Source: Mycobacterium montefiorense (GTDB lineage Bacteria; Actinomycetota; Actinomycetes; Mycobacteriales; Mycobacteriaceae). Taken from it: a stretch of DNA of 64,000 nucleotides. Each line of letters starts with the position of its first letter. Positions within the stretch are counted from its first letter, which is position 1. The DNA lies in assembly GCF_003112775.1 (NCBI RefSeq), contig NZ_BFCH01000019.1, positions 57,890-121,889 of the forward strand, given 5' to 3'. Below, piece after piece: positions 26,793 to 34,650 of the stretch. A program made the translations under genes and the position numbers. The notes under the pieces were generated by a model. That model had not been told where the DNA came from. It was given only the letters and a program-made list of their open reading frames with translations, and ran no database searches.

Positions 26793-28163
26793 ATGGCTGC
26801 ACTGTCGGCGGTGGTGTTCACGCTGAGTGCCTGGCTGGGCCTGTATCTGGCGGCCCGTGATCCGCGTAAACCCGTCCTCGCGCTGGCGGCGATTGGACTG
26901 TGCGGCTTCGCGCTCGTGGTGGGGCTGGATGCGGTTCGGACCGCCAATCCCGCGCATGCCCAGCTGCTGAGTCGAGTCGAGATCTACCTGACGGCCATCC
27001 CCGGCGTGGCGTGGTTCGCGGTGCTCGTCGAGCTGTCCCGGCCCAGCGACGGCGGGCGGACGCGCACCCGCGAGTTGTTGCTGGTGGCCGGGGTTGCCGC
27101 GCTGACCCTGTTCGGAGCGATGATGGCCGGCAGTGTGGAGGGGCCGCTGCGGCCAGGTCACTGGGTGATGTTCGCAGTGATCTCGATATCGACCCTCGGC
27201 GCGATGGCGGTCGCGTTGCGCCGCCCGCGGCGGCCGAGGCCGGCCGTGGGACTCGCCATTACCGCGACCCTGTTCTTTGCATTGGCCAATGCGATCCTGA
27301 TCATTCCGCTGGGCCTGGTGCCCAGCTGGGTTGCGCTGGCGTCGACGAGTTGCGACGTCCTCGCGCTCGGGCTTGCCGTCGCGCTGTGGGACGCATTTGA
27401 TGAGGGCCAGGCGCTGCGCAACCACATGCTGCGCTCGTTCGCCGGTTCGGTGGCGGTGGCGGTGCTCTTCGGCGGCCAGGCGCTGATCGGGTTGGCGGTG
27501 ACCCGCGACGACCCCGCCGCGCAGACCGCGCTGACCGTGCTGCTGTTCACCAGCCTGGCGATCGCGATCACCGTGCAGGTGCTCGCGGATCCGCTGGCCG
27601 GTGTCCTCGACCGGCTCGCGTTCTGGAAATCGCCTGCGCTGCGGGCGGATCGGGCCGTGCTGCGACATACCGGGGCGGCCCTGCCGCTGCGGCAGGAGTA
27701 CCCGCTCGGCGACGTCGGCGACGTCACCTTCGTCAGGCTCACCCGCCGTGCGCTAGGCCACTACGGCGACCTGAGCAAGCTGGTCGCGAGCCCGTTGACG
27801 GCGTTGCCGGTGATCGACGAGCGGCTGACCGCCCGCGGCGCACCCGACCATCCGGTCGAACGGGCCAACGAACTCAAGGCCCTGCTCGCCGACGGCATTT
27901 CGCGGCTGAAGCCCCGCGAAGGTGGCGACTTCGGCACCACCGAAGAATGGCGGTACTACAACTCGCTGTATTTCCCCTACGTCGTCGGGGTGCGCGCTTA
28001 CGCGCAGAACGCCACCGCCTCGGGTCTGGATCCGACCGCTCGGCAGGCGTGGCAGTGGTTTGTGACGGAGGTCCCACAGCGCTCGCTGCACAACTGGCAA
28101 AATGCCGCGGCCCGGCTGATCGCCGCCGATCTTCGCGGGCGCGTCGCCGTCCCTACCGAGTAG
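26793..28163 (+). CDS. Polytopic membrane protein with C-terminal soluble domain, unknown function
   Basis: A 456-aa protein I do not recognise by name. The first 265 residues form about seven or eight membrane helices (VVFTLSAWLGLYLAAR, ALAAIGLCGFALVVGLDAV, LLLVAGVAALTLFGAMMAG, LAITATLFFALANAILIIPL and so on), an arrangement like the 7TM sensor modules of some histidine kinases. The rest is a soluble domain with TFVRLTRRALGHYGDLSKLV, a TTEEWRYYNSLYFPYVVGV segment and WQNAAARLIAADLRGR. No kinase or GGDEF motifs are seen. It occupies the place of the PE_PGRS21-PE9-PE10 region of H37Rv, 49 nt after the isoprenyl synthase. Confidence 0.75.
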   Translation: MAALSAVVFTLSAWLGLYLAARDPRKPVLALAAIGLCGFALVVGLDAVRTANPAHAQLLSRVEIYLTAIPGVAWFAVLVELSRPSDGGRTRTRELLLVAGVAALTLFGAMMAGSVEGPLRPGHWVMFAVISISTLGAMAVALRRPRRPRPAVGLAITATLFFALANAILIIPLGLVPSWVALASTSCDVLALGLAVALWDAFDEGQALRNHMLRSFAGSVAVAVLFGGQALIGLAVTRDDPAAQTALTVLLFTSLAIAITVQVLADPLAGVLDRLAFWKSPALRADRAVLRHTGAALPLRQEYPLGDVGDVTFVRLTRRALGHYGDLSKLVASPLTALPVIDERLTARGAPDHPVERANELKALLADGISRLKPREGGDFGTTEEWRYYNSLYFPYVVGVRAYAQNATASGLDPTARQAWQWFVTEVPQRSLHNWQNAAARLIAADLRGRVAVPTE

Positions 28164-28342
28164 CTCGACGCCGCCGCGGGCGCGCTTGCGCCCGAGCCTT
28201 ATCTGTACAGCCATCAGCGTTATTCGGCTGACAACGCCGGTTGTAATGGCCCCGCGGCCCATCTTCGGGTGGACTGGCAACGAATGCGTTAGGTGCGGCC
28301 GGCCGGCCGGCACGTGCCATCCCGAGTCTGCCAGGGGGACTT

Positions 28343-29431
28343 ATGTTTTCGCCGACCCTTCCGCCCGCCCAATTTGCGCGGATTGCCGAGATCGTCCGGC
28401 ACCGCGTCGGTCGGCTGCACCAACGCATGGTTCCACCGCCTGCCGCGATGCTGGAAATGATCACGAATGCCTGGTCAGCGCAAGCGATTACCGCGGCAGC
28501 CGACCTCGGCATCGCCGACGTGCTGGCCAAGCAGCCGATGAACGCTGACGAGTTGGCCGAAGCGGTCGATGCGGACGCCGACACGGTCGTCCGTCTGATG
28601 AGGGCGCTGATATCGCGAGGCATTTTTCGGCTGCGCCGGGACGGGCGCTATGGCCTCACCCCACTGGCGGACACACTGCGCAGCGACAGCGATGCCTCGC
28701 TGCGCGCGTTCGCCCGGTTCGTGGGCTCACCGCAGGAGCGGGAGCACTGGAGCCACATGACCGACTCGATCCGCACCGGCCGGGCCGTTGTCCCCGAGAT
28801 ACGCGGCAAATGCATTTTCGAGTATTTCGCCGAGCAACCCGAACTCGACGAGATCTTCAACAACGCGATGACTGACCTCTCCGAACTCGAAATTCCCCCG
28901 ATCGTCGCGGCCTACGACTTCAGCCGCTATTCGACGATCGTCGACGTCGCCGGTGGGCACGGTCGGTTGTTGGCCGCGATCTTGAACGCCACGCCACACG
29001 CCCGGGGGATTCTGTTCGACCAGCCGCACGTCGTCGCGGACGCAGCACCGCTACTCAAGCAGCATCGGGTCGCTGACCGGGTGAAGCTGGTCGATGGTTC
29101 CTTCTTCGAGTCTGTCGCCGACGGTGGCGACGCCTACCTGCTCAAGCACATCATCCACGACTGGCCCGACGACGAAGCCGTACAGATTCTCGGCAACATC
29201 CGGAAGGCCGCCGGGGTCGGAAAGCATGTCCTGATCGTCGAATTCGTCATTCCACGGCACGACCGCGAATTCCCCGGCCACTGGATGGACTTGGAAATGC
29301 ACATCGGGGCCGGGGCCCGCGAGCGTACCGCCTCCCAATACGGCCGGCTCTTGAGCCGTGCGGGCTTCCGGCTGACGCGGGTGGTCGAAACGGCCTCACC
29401 GATCAGCATTGTCGAAGCAGTCGCTGTCTAA
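28343..29431 (+). CDS. SAM-dependent O-methyltransferase, tandem copy 1
   Basis: A 362-aa methyltransferase of the plant O-methyltransferase/acetylserotonin OMT type. A winged-helix dimerisation domain comes first (AADLGIADVLAKQPMNADELAEAV, RALISRGIFRLRRDGRYGLT), then a Rossmann domain with motif I VDVAGGHGRLLAAIL near 198, LFDQPHVV, the D-GSFFESV region and the catalytic-base segment LKHIIHDWPDDEA (His). It would methylate a hydroxyl of a small aromatic or polyketide-like compound. The second copy follows 23 nt later. Not present at this place in H37Rv. Confidence 0.85.
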   Translation: MFSPTLPPAQFARIAEIVRHRVGRLHQRMVPPPAAMLEMITNAWSAQAITAAADLGIADVLAKQPMNADELAEAVDADADTVVRLMRALISRGIFRLRRDGRYGLTPLADTLRSDSDASLRAFARFVGSPQEREHWSHMTDSIRTGRAVVPEIRGKCIFEYFAEQPELDEIFNNAMTDLSELEIPPIVAAYDFSRYSTIVDVAGGHGRLLAAILNATPHARGILFDQPHVVADAAPLLKQHRVADRVKLVDGSFFESVADGGDAYLLKHIIHDWPDDEAVQILGNIRKAAGVGKHVLIVEFVIPRHDREFPGHWMDLEMHIGAGARERTASQYGRLLSRAGFRLTRVVETASPISIVEAVAV

Positions 29432-29454
29432 CACTGAATCATCAAGGAGTACCT

Positions 29455-30543
29455 ATGTTTTCGGTTAAATTCCCACAGACCGAGGTTATGCAGATCGTCG
29501 GCATCGCTCGGCATCATCTCGGTCGGCTACACCAACGCATGGTCCCGCCGCCGGCGGCGATGGTGGAATTGGTCATGAGTGCGTGGGCGGCGCAAGCGAT
29601 TACCGCCGTGGCAGATCTGCGTATCGCCGACGCGCTGGCGAACGGACCGTTGTCGGCCGACGAGTTGGCCGACGCGGTCGACGCCGATGCCGACAGCCTC
29701 GCGCGCCTGCTGCGGGCGTTGATCGGCCGTGGCGTCTTCCGTCAGCTGCGCGACGGGCGCTATGCCCTCAACCCGCTTGCGGAAACGCTGCGCAGCGACA
29801 GCGAGGTATCGATGCGAGGCTTCGTCCGGTTTCTCGGCGCCCCCGAGCATCGGGAGCACTGGAGCCACTTGACGACCGCTATCCGCACCCGCCGGGCAGT
29901 CGTTCAAGAGATGCGCGGCAAACCGATCTTCGATTATCTGGCTGAGGAAAAGGAATTCGACGAAGTTTTCAACGACGCCATGACCAGTGCGTCCGAACTC
30001 GCGATCGCGCCGGTTGTCGCGGGCTACGACTTCAGCCGCTATTCGACGATCGTGGACGTCGCCGGTGGGCACGGTCGGTTGTTGGCCGCGATCTTGAACG
30101 CCACCCCGCAGGCTCGGGGGATTCTGTTCGACCAGCCGCACGTCGTCGCGGACGCGGCACCGCTACTCAAGCAGCATCGGGTGGCCGACCGGGTCCGGGT
30201 GGCCGAGGGGTCATTCTTCGAGACGATCACCGAGGGCGGCGACGCCTACGTCCTCAAACACATCGTTCATGACTGGCCCGACGACGAGGCGCTGCAAATC
30301 CTGCGCAATGTTCGTAAGGCGGCCGGGGCCGGTAAGCATGTGCTGCTCGTCGAAATGGTGCTGCCCGGCCACGATCGCGACTTTATGGGCAACTGGCTTG
30401 ACCTGGAAGTGCTGGTCGAATTCGACGCACGCGAGCGGACCGCCGCCGGATATGCCGAATTGTTGAATCGTGCCGGGTTCCGCATGACACGGGTGGTGCC
30501 AACGGCATCGGTGTACAGCGTCGTCGAAGCCGTCGCCGTCTGA
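29455..30543 (+). CDS. SAM-dependent O-methyltransferase, tandem copy 2
   Basis: A 362-aa paralogue of the preceding gene, exactly the same length and collinear without gaps (offset 1112 nt). It keeps motif I VDVAGGHGRLLAAIL, LFDQPHVV and the catalytic LKHIVHDWPDDEA. AAGGAG lies 6 nt before the ATG. The two proteins differ across the dimerisation domain and C-terminus but are nearly identical through the central SAM-binding region, which suggests gene conversion. Two enzymes may methylate different positions of one product or form a heterodimer. Confidence 0.85.
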   Translation: MFSVKFPQTEVMQIVGIARHHLGRLHQRMVPPPAAMVELVMSAWAAQAITAVADLRIADALANGPLSADELADAVDADADSLARLLRALIGRGVFRQLRDGRYALNPLAETLRSDSEVSMRGFVRFLGAPEHREHWSHLTTAIRTRRAVVQEMRGKPIFDYLAEEKEFDEVFNDAMTSASELAIAPVVAGYDFSRYSTIVDVAGGHGRLLAAILNATPQARGILFDQPHVVADAAPLLKQHRVADRVRVAEGSFFETITEGGDAYVLKHIVHDWPDDEALQILRNVRKAAGAGKHVLLVEMVLPGHDRDFMGNWLDLEVLVEFDARERTAAGYAELLNRAGFRMTRVVPTASVYSVVEAVAV

Positions 30544-30698
30544 ATCCCCATTCGCCGCCGATTTTGGGAATACCTGGATGCGATCCCTCGTCATTTCTTC
30601 CGTGGCAGGAGTTGGCAGTGCCACGAGTCGATATGGCAGTGCTCCGGCGGCACGCTCAAACCAGTTCGACACAAAACGCCATCGCGAGGAGTAATCAA

Positions 30699-31094
30699 AT
30701 GTCCGTTGTCACTGGCATACCGAATAGACACATGTACGACTCGACGGAATCGTTGTTGCGTTTCGCGATGCGTGCAGACGGCACTTTGACCGGGCTGTTC
30801 GGTCTGGCCATCGCCGTCATCGCCGACCTGAACTCCGATCTGGAATACGCCCTGGGCGCTCTGTTCGTGGTCTACGGCCTGGTGGTGTACAGCCTGACGG
30901 GGTTGGCGGACCTGCGCGGCGTTGGTGTCGGTGTCATCGTGGCCAACATCGTGTTGACCCTGGGCGCCCTGGTGGCCGTCGAAGCAGTCCCCATGTCCGC
31001 GGCCGGGGTGGCCGCCACGCTGGCCACCGGCGTTTACGCCGCGGGCTTCGCGTGGCTGCAATACCTGGGAGTGCGTCGGCTCCAGACCGCCTAG
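30699..31094 (+). CDS. Small four-helix membrane protein
   Basis: A 131-aa protein starting at the ATG that follows AGGAG. After a short N-terminus (MSVVTGIPNRHMYDSTESLLRFAMRADG) there are four hydrophobic helices: TLTGLFGLAIAVIADLNS, YALGALFVVYGLVVYSLTGLADL, VGVIVANIVLTLGALVAVEAV and AATLATGVYAAGFAWLQYLGV. It resembles the small SPW-like or DoxX-sized integral membrane proteins; no named family can be assigned. Downstream of the methyltransferases on the same strand with a 155-nt gap and followed by a strong terminator. Confidence 0.7.
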   Translation: MSVVTGIPNRHMYDSTESLLRFAMRADGTLTGLFGLAIAVIADLNSDLEYALGALFVVYGLVVYSLTGLADLRGVGVGVIVANIVLTLGALVAVEAVPMSAAGVAATLATGVYAAGFAWLQYLGVRRLQTA

Positions 31095-31111
31095 CTCCCC
31101 ATCCCGCCGGT

Positions 31112-31147
31112 GCGGGGCGCCTCCGCGGCCACGGAGCGTCGCCCCGC
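31112..31147. terminator. Bidirectional terminator hairpin between convergent genes
   Basis: GCGGGGCG (31112-31119) pairs with CGCCCCGC (31140-31147), and inside it CTCCG pairs with CGGAG around a CGGCCA loop. A long GC-rich hairpin in the 72-nt gap between the small membrane protein gene and coaA, which end towards each other, so it can stop transcription from both sides. Confidence 0.65.
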
Positions 31148-31166
31148 TCCGGCCTGCTGGGGGCCT

Positions 31167-32105
31167 TTACAGCTTGCGCAACCGCAACCGGTTGATGGAG
31201 TGGTCGGCGTCTTTGCGTAGCACCAGGGTCGCGCGCGGACGGGTGGGGAGAATGTTCTCGACCAGATTGGGCCGGTTGATCGACCGCCAGATCTCACGCG
31301 CGGCGGCGACTGCCTTGGTGTCGTTGAGGGCCGAGTAGTGGTGGAAGTGCGATTCCGGGTCGGCGAAGGCCGTGCCGCGCATGGCCAGGAACCGCGAGAC
31401 GTACCACTGTTCGATGTCTTCGATCCGGGCGTCCACGTACAGCGAGAAGTCGAACAGGTCCGACACCATCAGCGTCGGACCGGTCTGCAATACGTTGAGA
31501 CCTTCCAGGATCAAGATGTCTGGATGCCGAACCACGTGTTTGGCCCCGGAGATGATGTCGTAGCGCAGGTGTGAGTACACCGGTGCACACGCGTAGTCCG
31601 AGCCCGATTTGACCGAGGTGACGAACCGCATCAGCGCCCGGCGGTTGTAGCTCTCCGGAAAGCCTTTGCGGTGCATCAGGTTTCGTCGGTCTAGCTCGGC
31701 ATTCGAATAGAGGAAGCCGTCGGTGGTCACCAAGTCGACCCGCGGGTGGTGATCCCAGCGCGCCAGCAACGCCTGCAGCACACGGGCGGTGGTCGATTTC
31801 CCGACCGCCACGCTGCCGGCCACGCCGATGATGAACGGCACCGGCCGGTCCGGGTTCTGCTGCGGCTCACCGAGGAATTCCGAAGTGGCAGCGAACAATC
31901 GCTGCCGGGCCGCGACCTGAAGATGGATGAGCCGGGCCAGCGGCAGATACACCTCTTCGACCTCTAGCAGGTCGATCTGCTCGCCGAGACCACGCAGGCC
32001 GACAAGTTCCTCTTCAGTGAGGGCCAGCGGCGTCGACATGCGCAACGCGCGCCACTGCTTTCGGTCGAACTCCACATAAGGGCTCGGCTCGCTCAGCCGG
32101 GGCAT
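31167..32105 (-). CDS. coaA: Pantothenate kinase type I CoaA
   Basis: A 312-aa P-loop kinase that phosphorylates pantothenate, the first and feedback-controlled step of CoA synthesis. Walker A is GVAGSVAVGKST (about residues 92-103). The substrate-binding segments TTDGFLYSNAEL, RKGFPESYNRRAL and YSHLRYDI and the motif ILEGLNVLQTG are intact. The ATG at 32105 gives the exact length of Rv1092c. The frame is open further upstream but lacks homology. Divergent from glyA1, with 76 nt between the starts. Confidence 0.93.
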   Translation of the reverse strand: MPRLSEPSPYVEFDRKQWRALRMSTPLALTEEELVGLRGLGEQIDLLEVEEVYLPLARLIHLQVAARQRLFAATSEFLGEPQQNPDRPVPFIIGVAGSVAVGKSTTARVLQALLARWDHHPRVDLVTTDGFLYSNAELDRRNLMHRKGFPESYNRRALMRFVTSVKSGSDYACAPVYSHLRYDIISGAKHVVRHPDILILEGLNVLQTGPTLMVSDLFDFSLYVDARIEDIEQWYVSRFLAMRGTAFADPESHFHHYSALNDTKAVAAAREIWRSINRPNLVENILPTRPRATLVLRKDADHSINRLRLRKL

Positions 32106-32168
32106 AGTGCAAGTGTGGCAGGGGCGATAGCACGCCGGACGGCTGGGCTGGCTTAAACCGTCGCTCGT

Positions 32169-32174
32169 TAGACT
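32169..32174 (+). promoter_or_regulatory. -10 hexamer for a leaderless glyA1 mRNA
   Basis: TAGACT (TANNNT) ends 7 nt before the GTG at 32182, the spacing expected if the transcript starts on that GTG. The commonly used internal ATG at 32221 has no ribosome site. This supports the longer protein. Confidence 0.55.
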
Positions 32175-32181
32175 GGGGCTC

Positions 32182-33501
32182 GTGACTGCCGCACCTGATG
32201 CCCGTGTTTCCACGTCCCTGATGTCTGCCCCGCTCGCCGAAGTCGACCCGGATATCGCCGAGCTGCTCGGCAAAGAGCTGGGCCGGCAACGCGACACCCT
32301 CGAGATGATCGCGTCGGAGAACTTCGTACCGCGCTCGGTGCTGCAGGCCCAGGGCAGCGTGCTGACCAACAAATACGCCGAGGGATTGCCCGGCCGGCGC
32401 TACTACGGCGGCTGCGAGCACGTCGATGTCGTGGAGAACATCGCCCGCGACCGTGCCAAGGCGTTGTTCGGTGCCGACTTCGCGAACGTGCAGCCGCACT
32501 CCGGTGCGCAGGCAAATGCGGCGGTGCTGCACGCCCTGATGTCACCCGGGGAGCGGTTGCTGGGTCTGGACTTGGCCAACGGTGGGCACCTGACGCACGG
32601 AATGAAGCTCAACTTCTCCGGCAAGCTCTACGAGAACGGCTTCTACGGTGTCGACCCGACGACGCATCTCGTGGACATGGACGCGGTGCGCGCTCAGGCG
32701 CTCGAATTCCGCCCCAAGGTGATCATCGCCGGCTGGTCGGCCTACCCGCGGATTCTCGACTTCGCGGCGTTCCGGTCGATCGCCGACGAGGTCGACGCCA
32801 AGCTGTGGGTGGACATGGCCCACTTCGCGGGCCTGGTCGCAGCCGGACTGCACCCCTCTCCGGTGCCGCACGCGGACATCGTCTCCACCACCATTCACAA
32901 GACGCTGGGTGGCGGGCGCTCCGGGATGATCCTGGGGAAGCAGGAATACGCCAAAGCCGTCAACTCAGCGGTGTTCCCCGGCCAGCAGGGCGGCCCGCTG
33001 ATGCACGTGATCGCGGGCAAGGCTGTCGCGCTGAAGATCGCCGGCACCCCTGAATTCGCCGAGCGCCAGCAGCGCACGCTGTCCGGCGCCCGGATCCTCG
33101 CCGATCGTCTATTGGCAACCGATGTCGCCAAGGCCGGGGTATCGGTGGTCAGCGGTGGCACTGACGTCCACCTGGTGCTGGTCGACCTGCGCAACTCCCC
33201 GCTCGACGGGCAGGCAGCCGAGGATCTGCTGCACGAGGTCGGCATCACGGTCAACCGCAACGCCGTACCCAACGACCCGCGGCCACCGATGGTGACGTCT
33301 GGTCTGCGGATCGGGACCCCCGCGCTGGCTACCCGCGGCTTCGGCGACGCCGAGTTCACCGCGGTGGCCGACGTCATCGCCACCGCGTTGGCGGCCGGCA
33401 CCTCGGCCGATGTCACGGCGCTGCGAGACCGGGTGACCCGGCTTGCCCGGGAGTTCCCGTTGTACGACGGACTCGAGGACTGGGCATTGGTCGGTCGCTG
33501 A
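32182..33501 (+). CDS. glyA1: Serine hydroxymethyltransferase GlyA1
   Basis: A 439-aa PLP enzyme that interconverts serine and glycine with tetrahydrofolate. Signatures are MIASENFVP, NKYAEGLPGRRYYGGCEHVD, HSGAQANAAV, the D-M-A-H-FAGLVAAG region and PLP-Lys in STTIHKTLGGGRSG near residue 240. From the GTG the protein has 13 extra residues (VSTSL before MSAPLAEVDPD) relative to the 426-aa annotation of Rv1093; the promoter position favours the GTG. Divergent from coaA. Confidence 0.93.
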   Translation: MTAAPDARVSTSLMSAPLAEVDPDIAELLGKELGRQRDTLEMIASENFVPRSVLQAQGSVLTNKYAEGLPGRRYYGGCEHVDVVENIARDRAKALFGADFANVQPHSGAQANAAVLHALMSPGERLLGLDLANGGHLTHGMKLNFSGKLYENGFYGVDPTTHLVDMDAVRAQALEFRPKVIIAGWSAYPRILDFAAFRSIADEVDAKLWVDMAHFAGLVAAGLHPSPVPHADIVSTTIHKTLGGGRSGMILGKQEYAKAVNSAVFPGQQGGPLMHVIAGKAVALKIAGTPEFAERQQRTLSGARILADRLLATDVAKAGVSVVSGGTDVHLVLVDLRNSPLDGQAAEDLLHEVGITVNRNAVPNDPRPPMVTSGLRIGTPALATRGFGDAEFTAVADVIATALAAGTSADVTALRDRVTRLAREFPLYDGLEDWALVGR

Positions 33502-33507
33502 CGCGAC

Positions 33508-33545
33508 ACACCGCCGCGACGCGGCGCGGCCTGTTTTATTAAACC
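33508..33545 (+). terminator. Possible glyA1 terminator
   Basis: A self-complementary CCGCCGCGACGCGGCGCGG run is followed by TGTTTTATTAAA in the 69-nt gap between glyA1 and desA2. The stem is ambiguous and the loop is tight, and the T-rich part overlaps the -35 region of desA2, so this is a weak call. Confidence 0.3.
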
Positions 33546-33558
33546 TGTGTCTATCGGT

Positions 33559-33564
33559 TACAGT
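33559..33564 (+). promoter_or_regulatory. -10 hexamer for a leaderless desA2 mRNA
   Basis: TACAGT (TANNNT) ends 6 nt before the ATG at 33571, and no Shine-Dalgarno sequence is present. The T-rich TTTTATT about 20 nt upstream could serve as the -35 side. Confidence 0.5.
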
Positions 33565-33570
33565 TACCGC

Positions 33571-34395
33571 ATGGCACAGAAACCTGTCGCTAACGCGCTG
33601 ACCCTGGAACTCGAGCCGGTCGTCGAGGCGGAGATGGACCGCCACCTGTCCACCGACGACATCTGGTTCGCTCACGACTACGTGCCGTTCGACCGCGGCG
33701 AGAACTTCGCCTTCCTCGGCGGCCGCGACTGGGACTCGTCCAGCATGACGCTGCCGCGGCAATTCACTGACGCCTGCGAGATCCTGGTGCTGCTCAAGGA
33801 CGACTTGGCCGCTCATCACCGCGAGCTTGTCGAACACTTCATTCTCGAGGACTGGTGGGGCCGCTGGCTGGGCCGCTGGACCGCCGAAGAGCATCTGCAC
33901 GCCATCGCGCTGCGCGAATACCTGGTGGTGACCCGCGAGGTCGACCCCACCGCCAACGAAGAAGCCCGCGTTCAATATCTGATGCAGGGCTACCGCGCCG
34001 ACACTTACACGCAGGTGGAAACCCTGGTGTACATGGCTTTGACCGAGCGCACGCATGCCGTCTTCTGCCGCAACCTGGCTGCCCAGCTCGAAGAGCCGAT
34101 CTTGGCCGGCCTCATCGACCGGATCGCCCGCGACGAGGCGCGCCACGAGCTGTTCTTCTCCAATCTCGTCGCGCACTGCCTGACTTACACCCGCGACGAG
34201 ACCATCGCCGCGATCGCCAAACGAGCGGCCGACCTCCAGGCCGTCGGTGCCGACATCCAGGCGTATCGGGACAAGGTGCGCAACGTCGCCGACGCGGGGA
34301 TTTTCGGTCCCGCCGAACTGCGTCGGGCGATCTCCGATCGCATTACCGAGTGGGGCGTCGCTGGCGAGCCCCAACTGCGGCAGTTCGTCGGCTAA
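33571..34395 (+). CDS. desA2: Acyl-[ACP] desaturase-like protein DesA2
   Basis: A 274-aa ferritin-fold protein of the plant-type stearoyl-ACP desaturase family. Conserved segments are ILEDWWGRWLGRWTAEEHLHAIALREYL (E-E-x-x-H of the first iron motif) and IARDEARHELFF (D/E-E-x-R-H of the second), with an additional ALTERTH at the ligand helix. Metal ligands look plausible, although DesA2 proteins are known to be unusual in iron binding. Involved in fatty-acid/mycolic-acid precursor synthesis. The start is set by the Rv1094 length and leaderless spacing. Confidence 0.9.
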   Translation: MAQKPVANALTLELEPVVEAEMDRHLSTDDIWFAHDYVPFDRGENFAFLGGRDWDSSSMTLPRQFTDACEILVLLKDDLAAHHRELVEHFILEDWWGRWLGRWTAEEHLHAIALREYLVVTREVDPTANEEARVQYLMQGYRADTYTQVETLVYMALTERTHAVFCRNLAAQLEEPILAGLIDRIARDEARHELFFSNLVAHCLTYTRDETIAAIAKRAADLQAVGADIQAYRDKVRNVADAGIFGPAELRRAISDRITEWGVAGEPQLRQFVG

Positions 34396-34492
34396 GCCAA
34401 CCTTCGCGGCGATCACTGCGCTCGCCGTTCTTCACCACCCATCACCACCCCGGCGTCGGCGCGCCTGCGCTGCTGCAAAGCGGCGACGGGAG

Positions 34493-34498
34493 TAGCGT
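34493..34498 (+). promoter_or_regulatory. -10 hexamer for the phoAT-phoH2 operon
   Basis: TAGCGT (TANNNT) ends 8 nt before the ATG at 34507, so a transcript would start at or near that codon and cover both frames. Confidence 0.45.
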
Positions 34499-34506
34499 CA
34501 TTCTCG

Positions 34507-34650
34507 ATGGTCAGCGTCATGCTCAGCTGCCAGGGCGGCACCTCCCGTCACCACAACGGAAGGACCGGCCCCGGTCCTGGTGTCGCAGTTCCCGCCGACA
34601 TGCCTGCGCGGGTCCGCGCGGGCTCATCCCGCTCGAGGAGCGCTACGTGA
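34507..34650 (+). CDS. phoAT: PhoAT-like small antitoxin frame upstream of phoH2
   Basis: A 47-codon frame starting ATGGTCAGCGTC and ending in ACG-TGA, whose stop overlaps the phoH2 GTG (GTGA, 4 nt). The product is basic and G/S/R/P-rich (MVSVMLSCQGG... ending GSSRSRSAT). It is preceded by its own -10 hexamer. In mycobacteria PhoH2 has been described as the toxin of a pair with a short overlapping upstream gene, phoAT, and the layout here fits. The start is the first usable one after the desA2 stop in this frame. The antitoxin role is inferred from position, not from sequence similarity I can check. Confidence 0.55.
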   Translation: MVSVMLSCQGGTSRHHNGRTGPGPGVAVPADMPARVRAGSSRSRSAT

